Notes: generated by a model from the letters alone, not told the origin. A DNA stretch of 61,872 bases from Leptolyngbyaceae cyanobacterium MP9P1.79 (GCA_030248885.1 JARCMD010000147.1:1-61872), one strand, 5' to 3'. Counted from the stretch's first letter, positions 8,411 through 18,077 are shown. Numbers and translations are program-made.

Positions 8411-9133
8411 ATGTTAATTCCTCTTACACGTCAGAAATTTGAACAATTAATTCCCTTGACGGCCACAGGGCCGCAATACAAATATTGTTGGGGCAAGTTT
8501 TCTGACTTCCTGAGACGCTTGCTGTTTTCGGTTGTGGGAGCGGCGATCGCCCTAGTTGCAAATAATTTCGTCGGCAAAGGACTAGGCGCTCTGACCTTAG
8601 TTGTGGGAAGTGCGGCTGGATTTTACTGGCTCTGGGGTCCAGTGTTCTGGGCAACATTAAAAAATATTGAATCTCGCAAATATGCCTACAGTGGCTTTTG
8701 GCGCGGACGAGTGACAGATGTTTTTGTGACCGAAGAATTAATTGGTCAAGAAGAAACCGTCAACAAGCGCGGAGAACTGGTCATTGTCGAGAATCGGGAG
8801 CGCCGCTTGAACCTGGAGGTGGGAGACAAACTGGGCTTCTCGACACGGCTACAGGTTCCCTTAAAGCGAGATCATCAGGCGATCGTGCGGGGTCAACCCG
8901 CCGAAATGCTACTCATGTCCTACCAGGCTGATTTAGGTCGCGTTGCCAAAACCTCAGACATTTATATTCCCAGCCAGAATATTTGGGTGAGCGATTATCC
9001 CTGTTTGCAGCGCGACACGTTTGTAGAAGTGAGCCGCGAATTGCGGGGGCAAAATACTGAGCGTCAATCTGAGCGCAAGTCTAATTCCCGTAGACCTGCT
9101 CGGAGAAAACGCGAGGCACTGGATAGAGAATAG
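8411..9133 (+). CDS. Conserved cyanobacterial membrane protein of unknown function
   Basis: 240 residues. After a short cytoplasmic start come two adjacent hydrophobic segments (about 37-54 and 58-78), then a soluble beta-rich region of about 110 residues beginning YSGFWRGRVTDVFVTEEL. The arginine-rich tail (ERKSNSRRPARRKRE) is probably disordered. I recall similar cyanobacterial proteins labelled phosphate ABC transporter permease, but no permease features are visible and I would not use that name. A perfect orphan terminator lies upstream and a repeat downstream. Confidence 0.7.
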   Translation: MLIPLTRQKFEQLIPLTATGPQYKYCWGKFSDFLRRLLFSVVGAAIALVANNFVGKGLGALTLVVGSAAGFYWLWGPVFWATLKNIESRKYAYSGFWRGRVTDVFVTEELIGQEETVNKRGELVIVENRERRLNLEVGDKLGFSTRLQVPLKRDHQAIVRGQPAEMLLMSYQADLGRVAKTSDIYIPSQNIWVSDYPCLQRDTFVEVSRELRGQNTERQSERKSNSRRPARRKREALDRE

Positions 9134-9217
9134 TTGTGTTGCCGATGCGAGGAATAGCACAATTTATAGAATCCACCAAGTAGTATAATAGTACCATTAA
9201 CCATACATCACAAAACT

Positions 9218-9449
9218 CAATACTTCGGATTTTTGTGGAGGTGCTGAAAACCCTGTTGTACAGCCAACATAGACCCCCACCTTTCGGCTGAGCGCTGTTC
9301 GGCTGAGCGCTCATGTCGAAGCTCACGTCGAAGCCTAAATCCCTCTCCCAAGAGGGCAGAGGGATTTCAATTCGGCTCCCCTTCTCCCAGAACGGGAGAA
9401 GGGGTTGGGGGATGATGGCTAGCTATCGCAAAAATATCCGAACTATTGA
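9218..9449. repeat. Modular repeat family 4b, copy 1 (expanded)
   Basis: Bounded by CAATACTTCGGATTTTTGTG and the inverted end CGCAAAAATATCCGAACTATTG. The shared core of CCCTCTCCC and CTCCCCTTCTCCC blocks pairs with GGGAGAAGGGG. This copy is longer than the others because of an insertion near 9285-9335 holding a duplicated GTTCGGCTGAGCGCT unit. The gap 9134-9584 contains nothing else. Confidence 0.85.
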
Positions 9450-9584
9450 AAATTGTTATCCAGATCAATCTCCTTCTGTTCTTGTGCTAACAAAAGTCAG
9501 CAGAGATTATATGATGATGTGAAATTAATCTTCTTAAAACAGCGTCTACCGTCCTTACTACCCCTAGCTTGGAGAGTCTCGATT

Positions 9585-10100
9585 ATGAATAGCTGCGTCT
9601 TGCTAGCAGAAATTATTAAAGACCCAGAACTACGCTACACCGCTGAGAACCAGGCGATCACCGAAATGCTGGTGAAGTTTCCAGGGCTACGACCTGAAGA
9701 TCCTCCCGCAACACTGAAGGTGGTGGGCTGGGGTAACTTGGCTCAGGAAATTCAGGAGCGCTACCACGAGGGCGATCGGATCGTGATTGAAGGGCGGCTA
9801 AGCATGAATACGATCGATCGTCCCGAAGGCTTTAAGGAAAAGCGGGCCGAATTGACTGCCCAAAAAATTCATCCCCTGGAACCCGGAGCAGTCTCCTCCC
9901 AATCCACTCCGTCCACCTCCCATGAGGATGGCGCGACCTACACTGCCACCCCCAGCGCCAGCACCCGCGATGGTTCATCCAGCGCCAAGACTAAGACGGC
10001 TAATCCCACGGCAACAGATGCTCCTCCCAAGTCCAGCCCTAAGTCTCAATCGAAGTCCACTGCTACCACTCCGCCTAACTTGGATGATATTCCTTTTTAA
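9585..10100 (+). CDS. ssb: Single-stranded DNA-binding protein
   Basis: 171 residues from the ATG at 9585 (MNSCVLLAEIIKDPELRYT). An upstream in-frame ATG at 9453 would add 44 residues of non-OB sequence running back to the edge of the repeat, so I reject it. The OB fold spans about 1-105, with LKVVGWGNLAQEIQERYHEGDRIVIEGRL as the central strands. A Ser/Thr/Pro/Lys-rich linker follows, and the tail DDIPF is the acidic tip that recruits repair and replication proteins. It coats ssDNA in replication and recombination. The divergent OB sequence suggests the cyanobacterial second-type SSB rather than a canonical one. Confidence 0.88.
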   Translation: MNSCVLLAEIIKDPELRYTAENQAITEMLVKFPGLRPEDPPATLKVVGWGNLAQEIQERYHEGDRIVIEGRLSMNTIDRPEGFKEKRAELTAQKIHPLEPGAVSSQSTPSTSHEDGATYTATPSASTRDGSSSAKTKTANPTATDAPPKSSPKSQSKSTATTPPNLDDIPF

Positions 10101-10243
10101 GGAAAATATGCAATGGGGAAAGGCAGGGAGAGTGTTTTCAGACGTATTCCATTTCTGAGGAACATAACTCCCTTGCTTTGGGTCTGCACTACTGCTCAAA
10201 ATGTTGAGTTGAGACCATTTATTCGCAAAGGATTTTTTTAAGC

Positions 10244-11395
10244 ATGAATAGCCGTATCGTTTTGAATCGAGTTGTGACGATCGCCGCCATTGCTGGCATG
10301 GTGGCGAGTGCAGTCGTTCCCTCAGTCTTGGCAGCTACTTTATTACAAGAGGGGGATAACCTTAGCGGCTTTATTCGCAACACATCTCCCAATTTGAAGT
10401 ATCGTAATCAATCTAAACGGGGCGCTCCCACACAAACGGCGCGTGGAGAAGACTATACTTTCGCTGCCCAGCGGGGTGATGCGATCGAAATTTCAGTGGA
10501 TGCGGAGGACGGCAGCAGTTTGAGACCCGTTCTGGTCTTACTTGCACCCGGAACTGGGAAACAAGTCGCCTATGATGCCACCCTGGGTTTGCTCAAGTAT
10601 CGTGTCCCCACAGCGGGAATTTACAGGCTACTGGTGATCGGGCAAAACAATACACGGGGTAGATACACCTTGTCGATCGCTGGCTTGAGTGCCCCCGCCA
10701 CAGGACAGCCCGTGGGTCAAGTTCCCCAGGCAGACCAGGTGATGCGTGATGTGCTACGCCTGAATATCATTGGCTGCGGCGTGCCCAATGTGTCCAGAAT
10801 TAAAATTGGGGCTGAGGAGCGCTGCACCCGCGATGTCGATCCCGGACAGTATGTTTACAATGAAACGTCTAGAAGCATTAGTTTGATTGATCCCCGGCGA
10901 GATTTGATTGCCCAAAGGCTGCAATTGACCGTTCTCGATCGCTGCCCTGCCAGCACAACTTCGATCGCCAGAATCGCCACCCTAGACCCCCAAGACGGCA
11001 GGGAATACGTCTACTGTGCCACTCCCAATCGCTTTGTCAGTGCGGGAAATTATCGCTACGACATTGGGCGGGATGAGTTGAAGCCTGCCGATGCCACTGC
11101 CCAAACGCCCCCGCTCGCCCAACCCACCTCAACCCCCATCAACGACCCTAGGCGCACCCTGTTACAAGATGCCTACGGGCTAAGGGTCTTGGATAACTGT
11201 CCCCCAGACCGCACGAATCTGGTGGTCGCCTCGTTTCCTGAGTCCAGCCAAACCTACATCTACTGCGCCACGCCAAACCGTGTGGTGACGGCTGGACAGT
11301 ACGTGTACAACCCCAGCACTGATAAATTGGCTCCAGCGAGCAAACCTGCGGACGCTTGCACAGTTTCTGTGGGCGGAATCTGTCTCGTGAAGTAA
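10244..11395 (+). CDS. Secreted protein with a PPC-like domain and three cysteine-pair repeats
   Basis: 383 residues. A signal peptide ends near VVPSVLAA (about residue 31). Residues ~35-150 resemble a bacterial pre-peptidase C-terminal (PPC) beta-sandwich (GEDYTFAAQRGDAIEISVD, GIYRLLVIGQNNTRGRYTLSI). Three repeats follow, each with a Cys about six residues into LxVLDxCP and, in repeats 2 and 3, YVYCATPNR or YIYCATPNR and then a PGQYVYN-like end. The cysteines could form one disulfide per repeat. No catalytic motif is visible, so a binding or cell-surface role is likely. A purine-rich AAAGGA precedes the ATG. It lies 143 bp after ssb, but function suggests no link. Confidence 0.75.
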   Translation: MNSRIVLNRVVTIAAIAGMVASAVVPSVLAATLLQEGDNLSGFIRNTSPNLKYRNQSKRGAPTQTARGEDYTFAAQRGDAIEISVDAEDGSSLRPVLVLLAPGTGKQVAYDATLGLLKYRVPTAGIYRLLVIGQNNTRGRYTLSIAGLSAPATGQPVGQVPQADQVMRDVLRLNIIGCGVPNVSRIKIGAEERCTRDVDPGQYVYNETSRSISLIDPRRDLIAQRLQLTVLDRCPASTTSIARIATLDPQDGREYVYCATPNRFVSAGNYRYDIGRDELKPADATAQTPPLAQPTSTPINDPRRTLLQDAYGLRVLDNCPPDRTNLVVASFPESSQTYIYCATPNRVVTAGQYVYNPSTDKLAPASKPADACTVSVGGICLVK

Positions 11396-11427
11396 CTGGG
11401 ATGGTGTGGGGCGGAGCGGCAGTTCGG

Positions 11428-12090
11428 TTAATAGACTTGCTCCATGCGGCGGAAATCCTTCTCCACTTCAGCCCAGAGAGAGCGATTGTGGGGATCAGTC
11501 CGCAATGCTTTTTTTAAGTAGAGCCGGGCTTTGTCTAGTTGCCGATCGTCCACCAGTTGCCGCCCCCATCGTTGATAGGTGATCGCTTGCCATTGCCGCA
11601 CTTCCGGGTCTTGGGGAATGCGTTGGGCCAATCCTTCAACCAGAGCAATTGCTCTGGGAAAGCGACGAAGTTTTAAAAATTGTTGTAGTTGCTCGTAAGA
11701 GGCTTGCTTTAACTGGCGATCGGACTCCGACAGGTTGGGATTGTACTGAACTTGCACTGGCTTAGTTGTAATTTTGACCTTGGGTGGAGACCCAGGACTC
11801 GTGGTTCTGTCGGGAACATCTGACGGAGCAGCCTCTGGAGCTTGGCTTGGAGACTGGCTTGGAGATTGGCGTGCCCGGAACTCCGCTGCTTCTTCTGCCG
11901 TGGGCTTCACCACACTCGCCAAAAACCTGTACGCCTCTGTCAGCGTAATAAACCTATCCTTGGCACGCTGATCATCAGGATTCATATCAGGATGATATTG
12001 CCGTGCCAAACGGCGATAAGAAGCCTTAATCTCGGTAAAGGATGCCCCCGACCTTAATCCTAAAATTCGGTAGCAGTCTGCAAGATTCAT
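11428..12090 (-). CDS. J-domain (DnaJ-like) co-chaperone with C-terminal TPR-like helices
   Basis: 220 residues. The J domain occupies about 3-65 with the HPD motif at 33-35 (RRLARQYHPDMNPDD), so it should stimulate a DnaK ATPase. The Gly/Phe and zinc domains of true DnaJ are absent. A Pro/Ser/Gln linker contains short duplications (SPSQSPSQ). The C-terminus (about 130-215) is helical, with TPR-like spacing (ARLYLKKALRTDPHNRSLW). Cyanobacteria carry several such type III proteins. The client is unknown. Confidence 0.85.
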   Translation of the reverse strand: MNLADCYRILGLRSGASFTEIKASYRRLARQYHPDMNPDDQRAKDRFITLTEAYRFLASVVKPTAEEAAEFRARQSPSQSPSQAPEAAPSDVPDRTTSPGSPPKVKITTKPVQVQYNPNLSESDRQLKQASYEQLQQFLKLRRFPRAIALVEGLAQRIPQDPEVRQWQAITYQRWGRQLVDDRQLDKARLYLKKALRTDPHNRSLWAEVEKDFRRMEQVY

Positions 12091-12551
12091 CAGAAAACCA
12101 GAGGGCAGAGTAATTAAGATTCTGCCATCTCTAAGGGATATTTTTAGGGATGGTTTTGGACATCTAGCCCTAGATTTTAAATTTGCAGCCTAAAACTTAA
12201 GGTTGTCCCTGATACAAGTTTCTCATAACCCAGCGTTTTGGATGTAGGGTAAGGCGATCGACAAGCAACCTCACCGCACCATCCCTTCAGTCCAATTGGC
12301 TTCGCAGTTCACCATTCACGGGATGAGTCGGTCATCATTTAGCCACACGCTGAGTGTCACTTACGGCAATCATCAACCAGCAAATCATCAGTCAGCAAAC
12401 CTCCAGACCCTCTAACCTCAGACCTTGTTCCTTACTTTACAGCCGGAAAATATAGCGCTCATTTGAGGGGTGATCAGCCCAGGGTTGTGAAATCACTTGA
12501 CATATCCTATCTAGATCCATTCAGAATCCGTTAACATAGCTAATTGCACTC
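12091..12551. other. Intergenic promoter region upstream of tig
   Basis: 460 bp between divergent genes. TTGACA at 12497-12502 is a perfect -35 hexamer, but no good -10 sits 16-18 bp after it. No repeat family or RNA was recognised here. Confidence 0.4.
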
Positions 12552-14147
12552 ATGGCTATAGATTCGATGAAAGTTATTCAAGAAAAGCTTCCCGCCAGCC
12601 AGGTTGGTTTGGAAATTGAAGTTCCCGCAGAAACGTCCAAGCAAGCCTACGAAAAGGTGGTTAAAGAGTACACCCGCTCAATGAAGATTCCCGGATTCCG
12701 TCCTGGTAAAGTTCCTCGGCATGTGCTGATTCAGCAAGTTGGGGTGCAACGCATTAAGGCCGCAGCCCTGGAAGACTTAATTCAGAAGGGAATTCAGCAG
12801 GCGATCGACACAGAAAAAATTGCAGCGATCGGCAACTACCAACTTCGTTCCTCCTTTGAGGAACTGCTCAGTCAATTTAATCCAGGAGCAGCCCTAACTT
12901 TCTTAGTAGCCGTGGATGTGCAGCCAGAGGTCATACTCAACCAGTACACCGGATTGACGATTCAGGTTGAAGAGGTTAATTACGACCCCAGTGAGATTGA
13001 TAGAACCCTAGAAGAACGGCGGAGTGGTCTGGCCACCCTGATTCCTGTGGAAGACCGCCCTGCCCAAACTGGGGATGTGGCAGTAGTTGACTTCAAGGGG
13101 CAAGTCTTCGACGAAGCGGGAAATCCAGAAGAAATCTCTGGTGGAGACATTTCAGACTTTCAAGTCGAATTGAGTGAAGATAAATTCATTCCCGGTTTTG
13201 TAGATGGCATTTTGGGAATGCATCCTGATGAAACCAGGGAAGTTGCCGTCAAGTTTCCCGAAGACTATTTCCAAAAGGATTTAGCTGGAAGGGATGCACT
13301 ATTTACCATCACCTTGAACGAACTGAAGGAAAAAGAACTCCCTGATCTTGACGACGATCTAGCCAAAGATATTAGTGAATTTGAAACCTTGGTAGAACTC
13401 AGAGAGATGCTGGAATCCAGGTTGCAGAAGGATGCAGAGCGCAGATTCAAAGCTAACAAAGAGCAGGCATTGTTAAGGCAATTGCAAAATCAAGTTGAAG
13501 TAGACTTGCCCATTAGTCTCCTCGACCAAGAAGTTGATTATTTGATTACCCAAACTGCAATGAACTTGCAGAATCAGGGCGTTGACTACAAACGCCTCCT
13601 CACTCCTGAAACCATTCCCGAACTCCGGGCAGCAGCCCGCCCCGAAGCCGCTAATCGCCTGAAACGGACGCTAGCTTTGGGAGAGATTGCTAAGCGCGAA
13701 TCGCTCCAAGTTGATCCCACTGACCTCAAAGCACGGGTGGCTGAGGTGGTTGAGCAATATGGCGATCGAGATGTAGATCCAGCCCGACTGCGATCGGTTG
13801 TCGAAGAAGATCTACTACGAGAAAAAATTCTGGCTTGGTTGGAAGAACGGTGGACGATCGAAACAGTACCCGCTGGTTCCCTGTCCTCTGAGGAAGAATC
13901 TGATGAAGAACTAGAGGATGCTCTGCCAGATGCCGCAGCCAGCGCCCCCGCAATCCTCGCCCCCTCTGATTTGGATGACTCCCCCGCAACTACCCCAGAA
14001 ACTATCCCAGAAACTATCCCAGAAGCCACCCAGCCTGATGCAGACATCCTAACCACTAATGCTTCTGAATCCCAAACAGAGCCAGAGTTAATTGAGTCGC
14101 TTCAAGCTGTGGCTGACTCTGCGGGGTCAGAAGAGGAAGCTGAGTAG
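12552..14147 (+). CDS. tig: Trigger factor, ribosome-associated chaperone and prolyl isomerase
   Basis: 531 residues, longer than the usual 430-470. The N-terminal ribosome-docking loop is GFRPGKVPRHVL, the FKBP-type isomerase domain spans about 165-250 (TGDVAVVDFKGQVFD, PGFVDGILGM), and the arm domain ends with the helical LREKILAWLEERWTIE. Beyond about residue 445 comes a ~90-residue acidic Pro/Ala/Thr/Glu tail with a short repeat (PETIPETIPE). Such tails occur in cyanobacteria; their role is unknown. Trigger factor binds nascent chains at the exit tunnel. clpP and clpX follow, the conserved tig-clpP-clpX order. Confidence 0.97.
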   Translation: MAIDSMKVIQEKLPASQVGLEIEVPAETSKQAYEKVVKEYTRSMKIPGFRPGKVPRHVLIQQVGVQRIKAAALEDLIQKGIQQAIDTEKIAAIGNYQLRSSFEELLSQFNPGAALTFLVAVDVQPEVILNQYTGLTIQVEEVNYDPSEIDRTLEERRSGLATLIPVEDRPAQTGDVAVVDFKGQVFDEAGNPEEISGGDISDFQVELSEDKFIPGFVDGILGMHPDETREVAVKFPEDYFQKDLAGRDALFTITLNELKEKELPDLDDDLAKDISEFETLVELREMLESRLQKDAERRFKANKEQALLRQLQNQVEVDLPISLLDQEVDYLITQTAMNLQNQGVDYKRLLTPETIPELRAAARPEAANRLKRTLALGEIAKRESLQVDPTDLKARVAEVVEQYGDRDVDPARLRSVVEEDLLREKILAWLEERWTIETVPAGSLSSEEESDEELEDALPDAAASAPAILAPSDLDDSPATTPETIPETIPEATQPDADILTTNASESQTEPELIESLQAVADSAGSEEEAE

Positions 14148-14401
14148 GAGATTGGACGATCGAATGCCTTACCTTTTCTAGAAAACTAGTCAGGAGGCTG
14201 AGAGAAATTTTCCTCACCCTACGGTTCTAGATGAGTTGAGGCATAATGTGGCTATAGACGCATATTACTTCTTCCCTCTGTCTACTTCTTATCTCTGGCA
14301 CTTTAGCTAAGCAAGATTCTGAGATGAGGGCAGAATCCTGCTTCCATCAGAAGAAATCAGAGTTGAGAGTAGTCACCTACCATTATTGATGTTTGAACCT
14401 T

Positions 14402-15100
14402 ATGCTTATTTCTCAGTCTCCTAGTTACGCCATCACTAGCTTGAATTCTGTAGATTTCTACTCTGCAACTACTCCTAGCAACGCTGTACCAATGGTGGTA
14501 GAGCAGTCAGGACGAGGAGAACGGGCATTTGACATCTACTCCAGCCTATTGAGAGAGCGCATTGTGTTTCTGGGAACGCAGGTGGATGATGCCGTAGCAG
14601 ATTCGATCGTTGCTCAACTGCTCTTCCTAGATGCTGAAGATGCGGAAAAAGATATTCAGCTCTACATCAATTCTCCGGGCGGTTCTGTTACCGCAGGTAT
14701 GGCGATTTATGACACCATGCAGCAAATTCGACCCGATGTTGCTACTATCTGTTTTGGTTTAGCAGCCAGCATGGGAGCATTCCTTCTAGCCAGCGGCACA
14801 TCGGGTAAGCGCATGTCCCTTCCCAGTGCCCGGATCATGATTCACCAACCCCTTGGAGGAGCGCAGGGGCAAGCAGTAGATATCGAGATCCAAGCAAGAG
14901 AAATCCTCTATCATAAGCGCAAGCTGAATGAACTCCTCGCTCACCACACAGGTCAATCCCTAGAAAAGATTGAAGCTGACACTGAGCGCGACTTCTTTAT
15001 GTCTGCTGATGAAGCTAAGAGCTATGGTCTGGTTGACCAGGTTATCTCTAGACAGTTCCTACCCACTCCAGGAGAAGCGGTTCCTGTGTTGAAATCATGA
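14402..15100 (+). CDS. clpP: ATP-dependent Clp protease proteolytic subunit
   Basis: About 232 residues from the ATG at 14402; a TTG nine bases earlier is possible. ClpP forms the serine-protease chamber that degrades proteins unfolded by ClpX or ClpC. The triad is visible: Ser in [14 protein letters not shown], His in MIHQPLGG and Asp in [29 protein letters not shown] is also conserved. The canonical core begins near [17 protein letters not shown] (ATG 14492), so the first ~30 residues are an extension, perhaps a propeptide. The clpX ATG follows after 7 bases, so the two are co-translated. Cyanobacteria carry several ClpP/ClpR paralogues; this one keeps the full triad. Confidence 0.95.
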   Translation: MLISQSPSYAITSLNSVDFYSATTPSNAVPMVVEQSGRGERAFDIYSSLLRERIVFLGTQVDDAVADSIVAQLLFLDAEDAEKDIQLYINSPGGSVTAGMAIYDTMQQIRPDVATICFGLAASMGAFLLASGTSGKRMSLPSARIMIHQPLGGAQGQAVDIEIQAREILYHKRKLNELLAHHTGQSLEKIEADTERDFFMSADEAKSYGLVDQVISRQFLPTPGEAVPVLKS

Positions 15101-15107
15101 GGCAGAT

Positions 15108-16469
15108 ATGGCCAACAACAAGTATGACTCTCATCTAAAATGTTCGTTCTGTGGCAAGTCTCAGGAGCAAGTCCGTAAATTAATTGCCGGGCCAGGTGTT
15201 TACATTTGTGACGAATGTGTGGACCTATGCAACGAAATTTTGGATGAGGAGTTATTCGACTCAAGCACTGCCCAGGCTCAACCCTCTGCTCGTCGGGATC
15301 AGCCTTCGGAAAAGCGCAAAGCCCGCTCTGCCAATATAAATCTCAGCCAAATCCCTAAACCTAGGGAAATCAAAAAGCATTTAGACGAGCATGTGATCGG
15401 GCAAGATGATGCGAAAAAAGTATTGTCGGTCGCAGTTTACAACCATTACAAGCGCCTTAGCTTTGCTCAAAGTAAAGCGAACAGCAAAAACCCAGAAGAT
15501 GCAGTGGAGTTGCAAAAGTCCAACATCTTGCTGATGGGGCCGACAGGCTGCGGCAAGACATTGCTGGCCCAAACCCTTGCAGAAATCTTGGATGTGCCGT
15601 TTGCAGTTGCAGATGCAACCACCCTCACCGAAGCGGGCTATGTCGGTGAAGACGTGGAGAATATTCTGCTGCGGCTGTTGCAAGTCGCCGATTTAGATGT
15701 GGAAGAAGCCCAGCGCGGCATCATTTACATTGACGAAATCGACAAAATTGCGCGCAAAAGTGAAAATCCCTCTATCACTAGAGATGTCTCAGGAGAGGGA
15801 GTGCAACAGGCGCTCCTCAAAATGTTGGAAGGCACCGTAGCCAACGTGCCTCCTCAAGGTGGACGTAAGCATCCCTACCAAGACTGCATTCAAATTGATA
15901 CGAGTAATATTCTGTTTATCTGTGGTGGGGCTTTTGTCGGCTTAGAAAGGACGATCGAGCAACGCATTGGCAAGCGCAATTTTCTGGGCTTTGAAGTTGA
16001 TCCCGCTGCGGGTGACACTCCTCAATCACGGGAGAAGCGAGCCGCTGATACCCTCAAGCACATGGAGCCAGACGATCTCGTAAAGTTTGGCATGATCCCT
16101 GAGTTTATCGGGCGAATTCCGGTCACTGCGGTGGTAGAACCCCTGGATGAAGATACCCTGACGGCAATTTTGACGGAGCCAAAGAATGCTTTGGTGAAGC
16201 AATATCAAAAGCTCATGCACATGGATAATGTGCATCTGGAGTTCCGTCCTGACGCGGTGCGGGCGATCGCCCAGGAAGCCTACCGTCGTAAAACGGGGGC
16301 CAGGGCACTCCGGGGTATTGTGGAAGAACTGATGCTGGATGTGATGTATGAGTTGCCGTCTCGCAAGGATGTGACTCGCTGCATCATTACCAAAGAAATG
16401 GTAGAAAAGCGCTCTACAGCGGAACTACTGCTACACCCTTCCTCCTTACCCAAGCCAGAGTCAGCTTAA
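15108..16469 (+). CDS. clpX: ATP-dependent Clp protease ATP-binding subunit ClpX
   Basis: 453 residues, AAA+ unfoldase partner of ClpP. The N-terminal C4 zinc domain is [19 protein letters not shown] followed by ICDECVDLC. The AAA+ module has Walker A GPTGCGKT, pore loop GYVG and Walker B IIYIDEID. The ClpP-docking loop appears as FLGFEVD instead of the IGF of E. coli. The C-terminal small domain includes [15 protein letters not shown]. It directly follows clpP (7 bp spacing), so complex subunits are made together. Confidence 0.98.
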   Translation: MANNKYDSHLKCSFCGKSQEQVRKLIAGPGVYICDECVDLCNEILDEELFDSSTAQAQPSARRDQPSEKRKARSANINLSQIPKPREIKKHLDEHVIGQDDAKKVLSVAVYNHYKRLSFAQSKANSKNPEDAVELQKSNILLMGPTGCGKTLLAQTLAEILDVPFAVADATTLTEAGYVGEDVENILLRLLQVADLDVEEAQRGIIYIDEIDKIARKSENPSITRDVSGEGVQQALLKMLEGTVANVPPQGGRKHPYQDCIQIDTSNILFICGGAFVGLERTIEQRIGKRNFLGFEVDPAAGDTPQSREKRAADTLKHMEPDDLVKFGMIPEFIGRIPVTAVVEPLDEDTLTAILTEPKNALVKQYQKLMHMDNVHLEFRPDAVRAIAQEAYRRKTGARALRGIVEELMLDVMYELPSRKDVTRCIITKEMVEKRSTAELLLHPSSLPKPESA

Positions 16470-16497
16470 GGAGTTGCGGTTTAATAAAATACCATTT

Positions 16498-16535
16498 GAG
16501 TAAGATGGGCACGATTCGCTTTGCCCATCCTACCC
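16498..16535. repeat. Short palindromic repeat between converging genes
   Basis: GATGGGCA and TGCCCATC form an 8 bp stem around CGATTCGCTT. Related units are at 60155-60190 (AATGGGCA...TGCCCATT) and 25128-25160 (AATGGACA...TGTCCATC). Lying between the converging clpX and 16554-16910 genes, it could act as a processing or termination hairpin, although no long U tract follows. Confidence 0.55.
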
Positions 16536-16553
16536 AAGTTTTGAGGGAAGTCC

Positions 16554-16910
16554 CTAATCTTCCAAAACTTGTCGAATCCGACGCTCTAAACGCTCCAAAT
16601 CCAGTCCCCCCTCGTCGCGGCTAATCCGACGCACTGTGGCGTTGACATTTCCCAACTCGGAAAGCAAATCTTGTAGGATCTCCTGCTGCTGGCGAGACTG
16701 AATGACCTCCCGTGGTTCCTGCACTAGGTCTCGAATGAGTGTGTCTTCTGCCCTAGAAGCCACGATCGGCTCAGTCTGTCCCTGCATATGCACAAAGGTT
16801 CGCCGCCCTGGCCCCCGATCTTCGTCAACGGGAATCACCGCAGTTACCTGATCCGATCGCACGTACTTGCCGTAACCTAAATGGACTAACACTGACGACT
16901 GGATTTTCAT
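16554..16910 (-). CDS. Possible RemA/RemB-like (DUF370-type) small regulator
   Basis: 118 residues. The start SVLVHLGYGKYVRSDQVTAVIPVDE resembles the N-terminus of Bacillus RemB/RemA (a hydrophobic strand, G-x-G or GD, then V-S-x-x-x-I-x-x-I), and RRTFVHM and IVASRAEDTLI fit the later strands. RemA is a DNA-binding biofilm and osmotic regulator in Firmicutes. Here the domain is followed by a ~45-residue charged helical tail (REVIQSRQQQEILQDLLSEL, then LERLERRIRQVLED) that could form a coiled coil. The match is by eye and distant. It converges with clpX. Confidence 0.5.
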   Translation of the reverse strand: MKIQSSVLVHLGYGKYVRSDQVTAVIPVDEDRGPGRRTFVHMQGQTEPIVASRAEDTLIRDLVQEPREVIQSRQQQEILQDLLSELGNVNATVRRISRDEGGLDLERLERRIRQVLED

Positions 16911-17093
16911 TTCGCTTTCTCTGCAACTCCCTCTATTTTAACGTGGGTAAAAATAGGACAAGAGGTATAACCAGAGCGGCTTTCACCCTATTTTTGTAGA
17001 GGTTTCTATCTTGACGCGTTGTTGGAAAAGCCTCACGATCGCTGATGGGTAGCCTGAAGGATTGATTGTCCGCCTAGCCCACTGCCAGTGAAA

Positions 17094-18077
17094 TCAAATG
17101 GGTTTTGAGACATGAGGCCTGATGACACCGGGAGCGGCAACAGCCGTAGCAGGACTGAGCAGGGGAGTTGCTGGATTGTAGATGCCGCACCATGTTGCAA
17201 ATAGCCGATCGCCTAGATTTAGGGCTGCATGGCTTGAAATCCCCGATGCAACACTAGAGCCAGGCACAGAACCCTGATTAAGAGATAAACGCCATGCTGC
17301 CGGGAAGCCCATAACCCCGTGATATGCCCCCATCAATGCCCCAACTAAGGCACAAACGGACTGAGGCTGGTACCCAATTTGGGCAGCCCTGAGAAACGCC
17401 AGCGTGGGATAGTCAGGAGTGCTGAGGAAGCAATAGAAGGACAGAGCCATCGCTGCCTCATCAGACCGATCGGCATATAACGGGGCAAGGGCTGATAACC
17501 CAGCGCCAATTTGCAATAAGTCCTGAACTTGTAGCAGTAGGGGCACGATCGCCCCTACCTCTAAGCTTGGGACTTGTTGGAGGTGGGCGATCGTCTGCGA
17601 AATTAGCGTGTGTGGATGCAATTGTTCTTGCAAGGCTTGCATGATTACATAGGCTAGGACATGGGGAACCACGGAATGGGTCGCCCCTTGCCAACTGGTT
17701 AAGACCGGTTCTAGCACCTGCTTTCCCTTCATTTTATGCTCATGAAAGAACAAGGCAATGGGGAGAGTGCCAATCGCGACTTCAGATCCGCGTGAACCCC
17801 GTAGCATTGGCAGCAAGTCTTGCACAGCCAACTCGTGATTCCAGTCCTCGATCTCTAGTTGCCCACAACGCACTAGGCTCTCCGCCCCCAGCAGAGCTAC
17901 CCTGCTCCACCTCATCTCCTGCTGAGCGTGTCCTTTCCTCAGAAGTTCGGTCACCCCACCGAGGAGCGATCGTTGCAGTTCAGGTTGAGTTTGTTTTACA
18001 CAACCCACACCGATCAGTTCTCCCAGGATTGACCCTAGAAAAACGCCTTGAAATCGGCTCATCAGTGAGTAGCGCAT
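17094..18077 (-). CDS. Degenerate ADP-ribosylglycohydrolase-like protein (probable pseudoenzyme)
   Basis: 327 residues, largely helical. The start FQGVFLGSILGELIG and the later block CALVGALMGAYHGVMGFPAAW (242-262) have the spacing of the DraG/ARH helical fold. Active members carry GDDT near the start and DxDT just before the ALxGAxxG block to bind two Mg ions. Here the latter site reads GYQPQS (235-240), with no Asp, and no GDDT is present. It therefore probably lacks de-ADP-ribosylating activity. The C-terminus is a Pro/Ala-rich tail. Start could be Met1 or Met6. It lies between the Rem-like gene and a repeat before psbO. Confidence 0.6.
   Translation of the reverse strand: MRYSLMSRFQGVFLGSILGELIGVGCVKQTQPELQRSLLGGVTELLRKGHAQQEMRWSRVALLGAESLVRCGQLEIEDWNHELAVQDLLPMLRGSRGSEVAIGTLPIALFFHEHKMKGKQVLEPVLTSWQGATHSVVPHVLAYVIMQALQEQLHPHTLISQTIAHLQQVPSLEVGAIVPLLLQVQDLLQIGAGLSALAPLYADRSDEAAMALSFYCFLSTPDYPTLAFLRAAQIGYQPQSVCALVGALMGAYHGVMGFPAAWRLSLNQGSVPGSSVASGISSHAALNLGDRLFATWCGIYNPATPLLSPATAVAAPGVIRPHVSKPI

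Noticed and set aside
9453-9584. N-terminal extension of the SSB gene
   Set aside because: The additional 44 residues do not resemble OB-fold sequence and run back to the edge of a repeat; the ATG at 9585 fits the family start.
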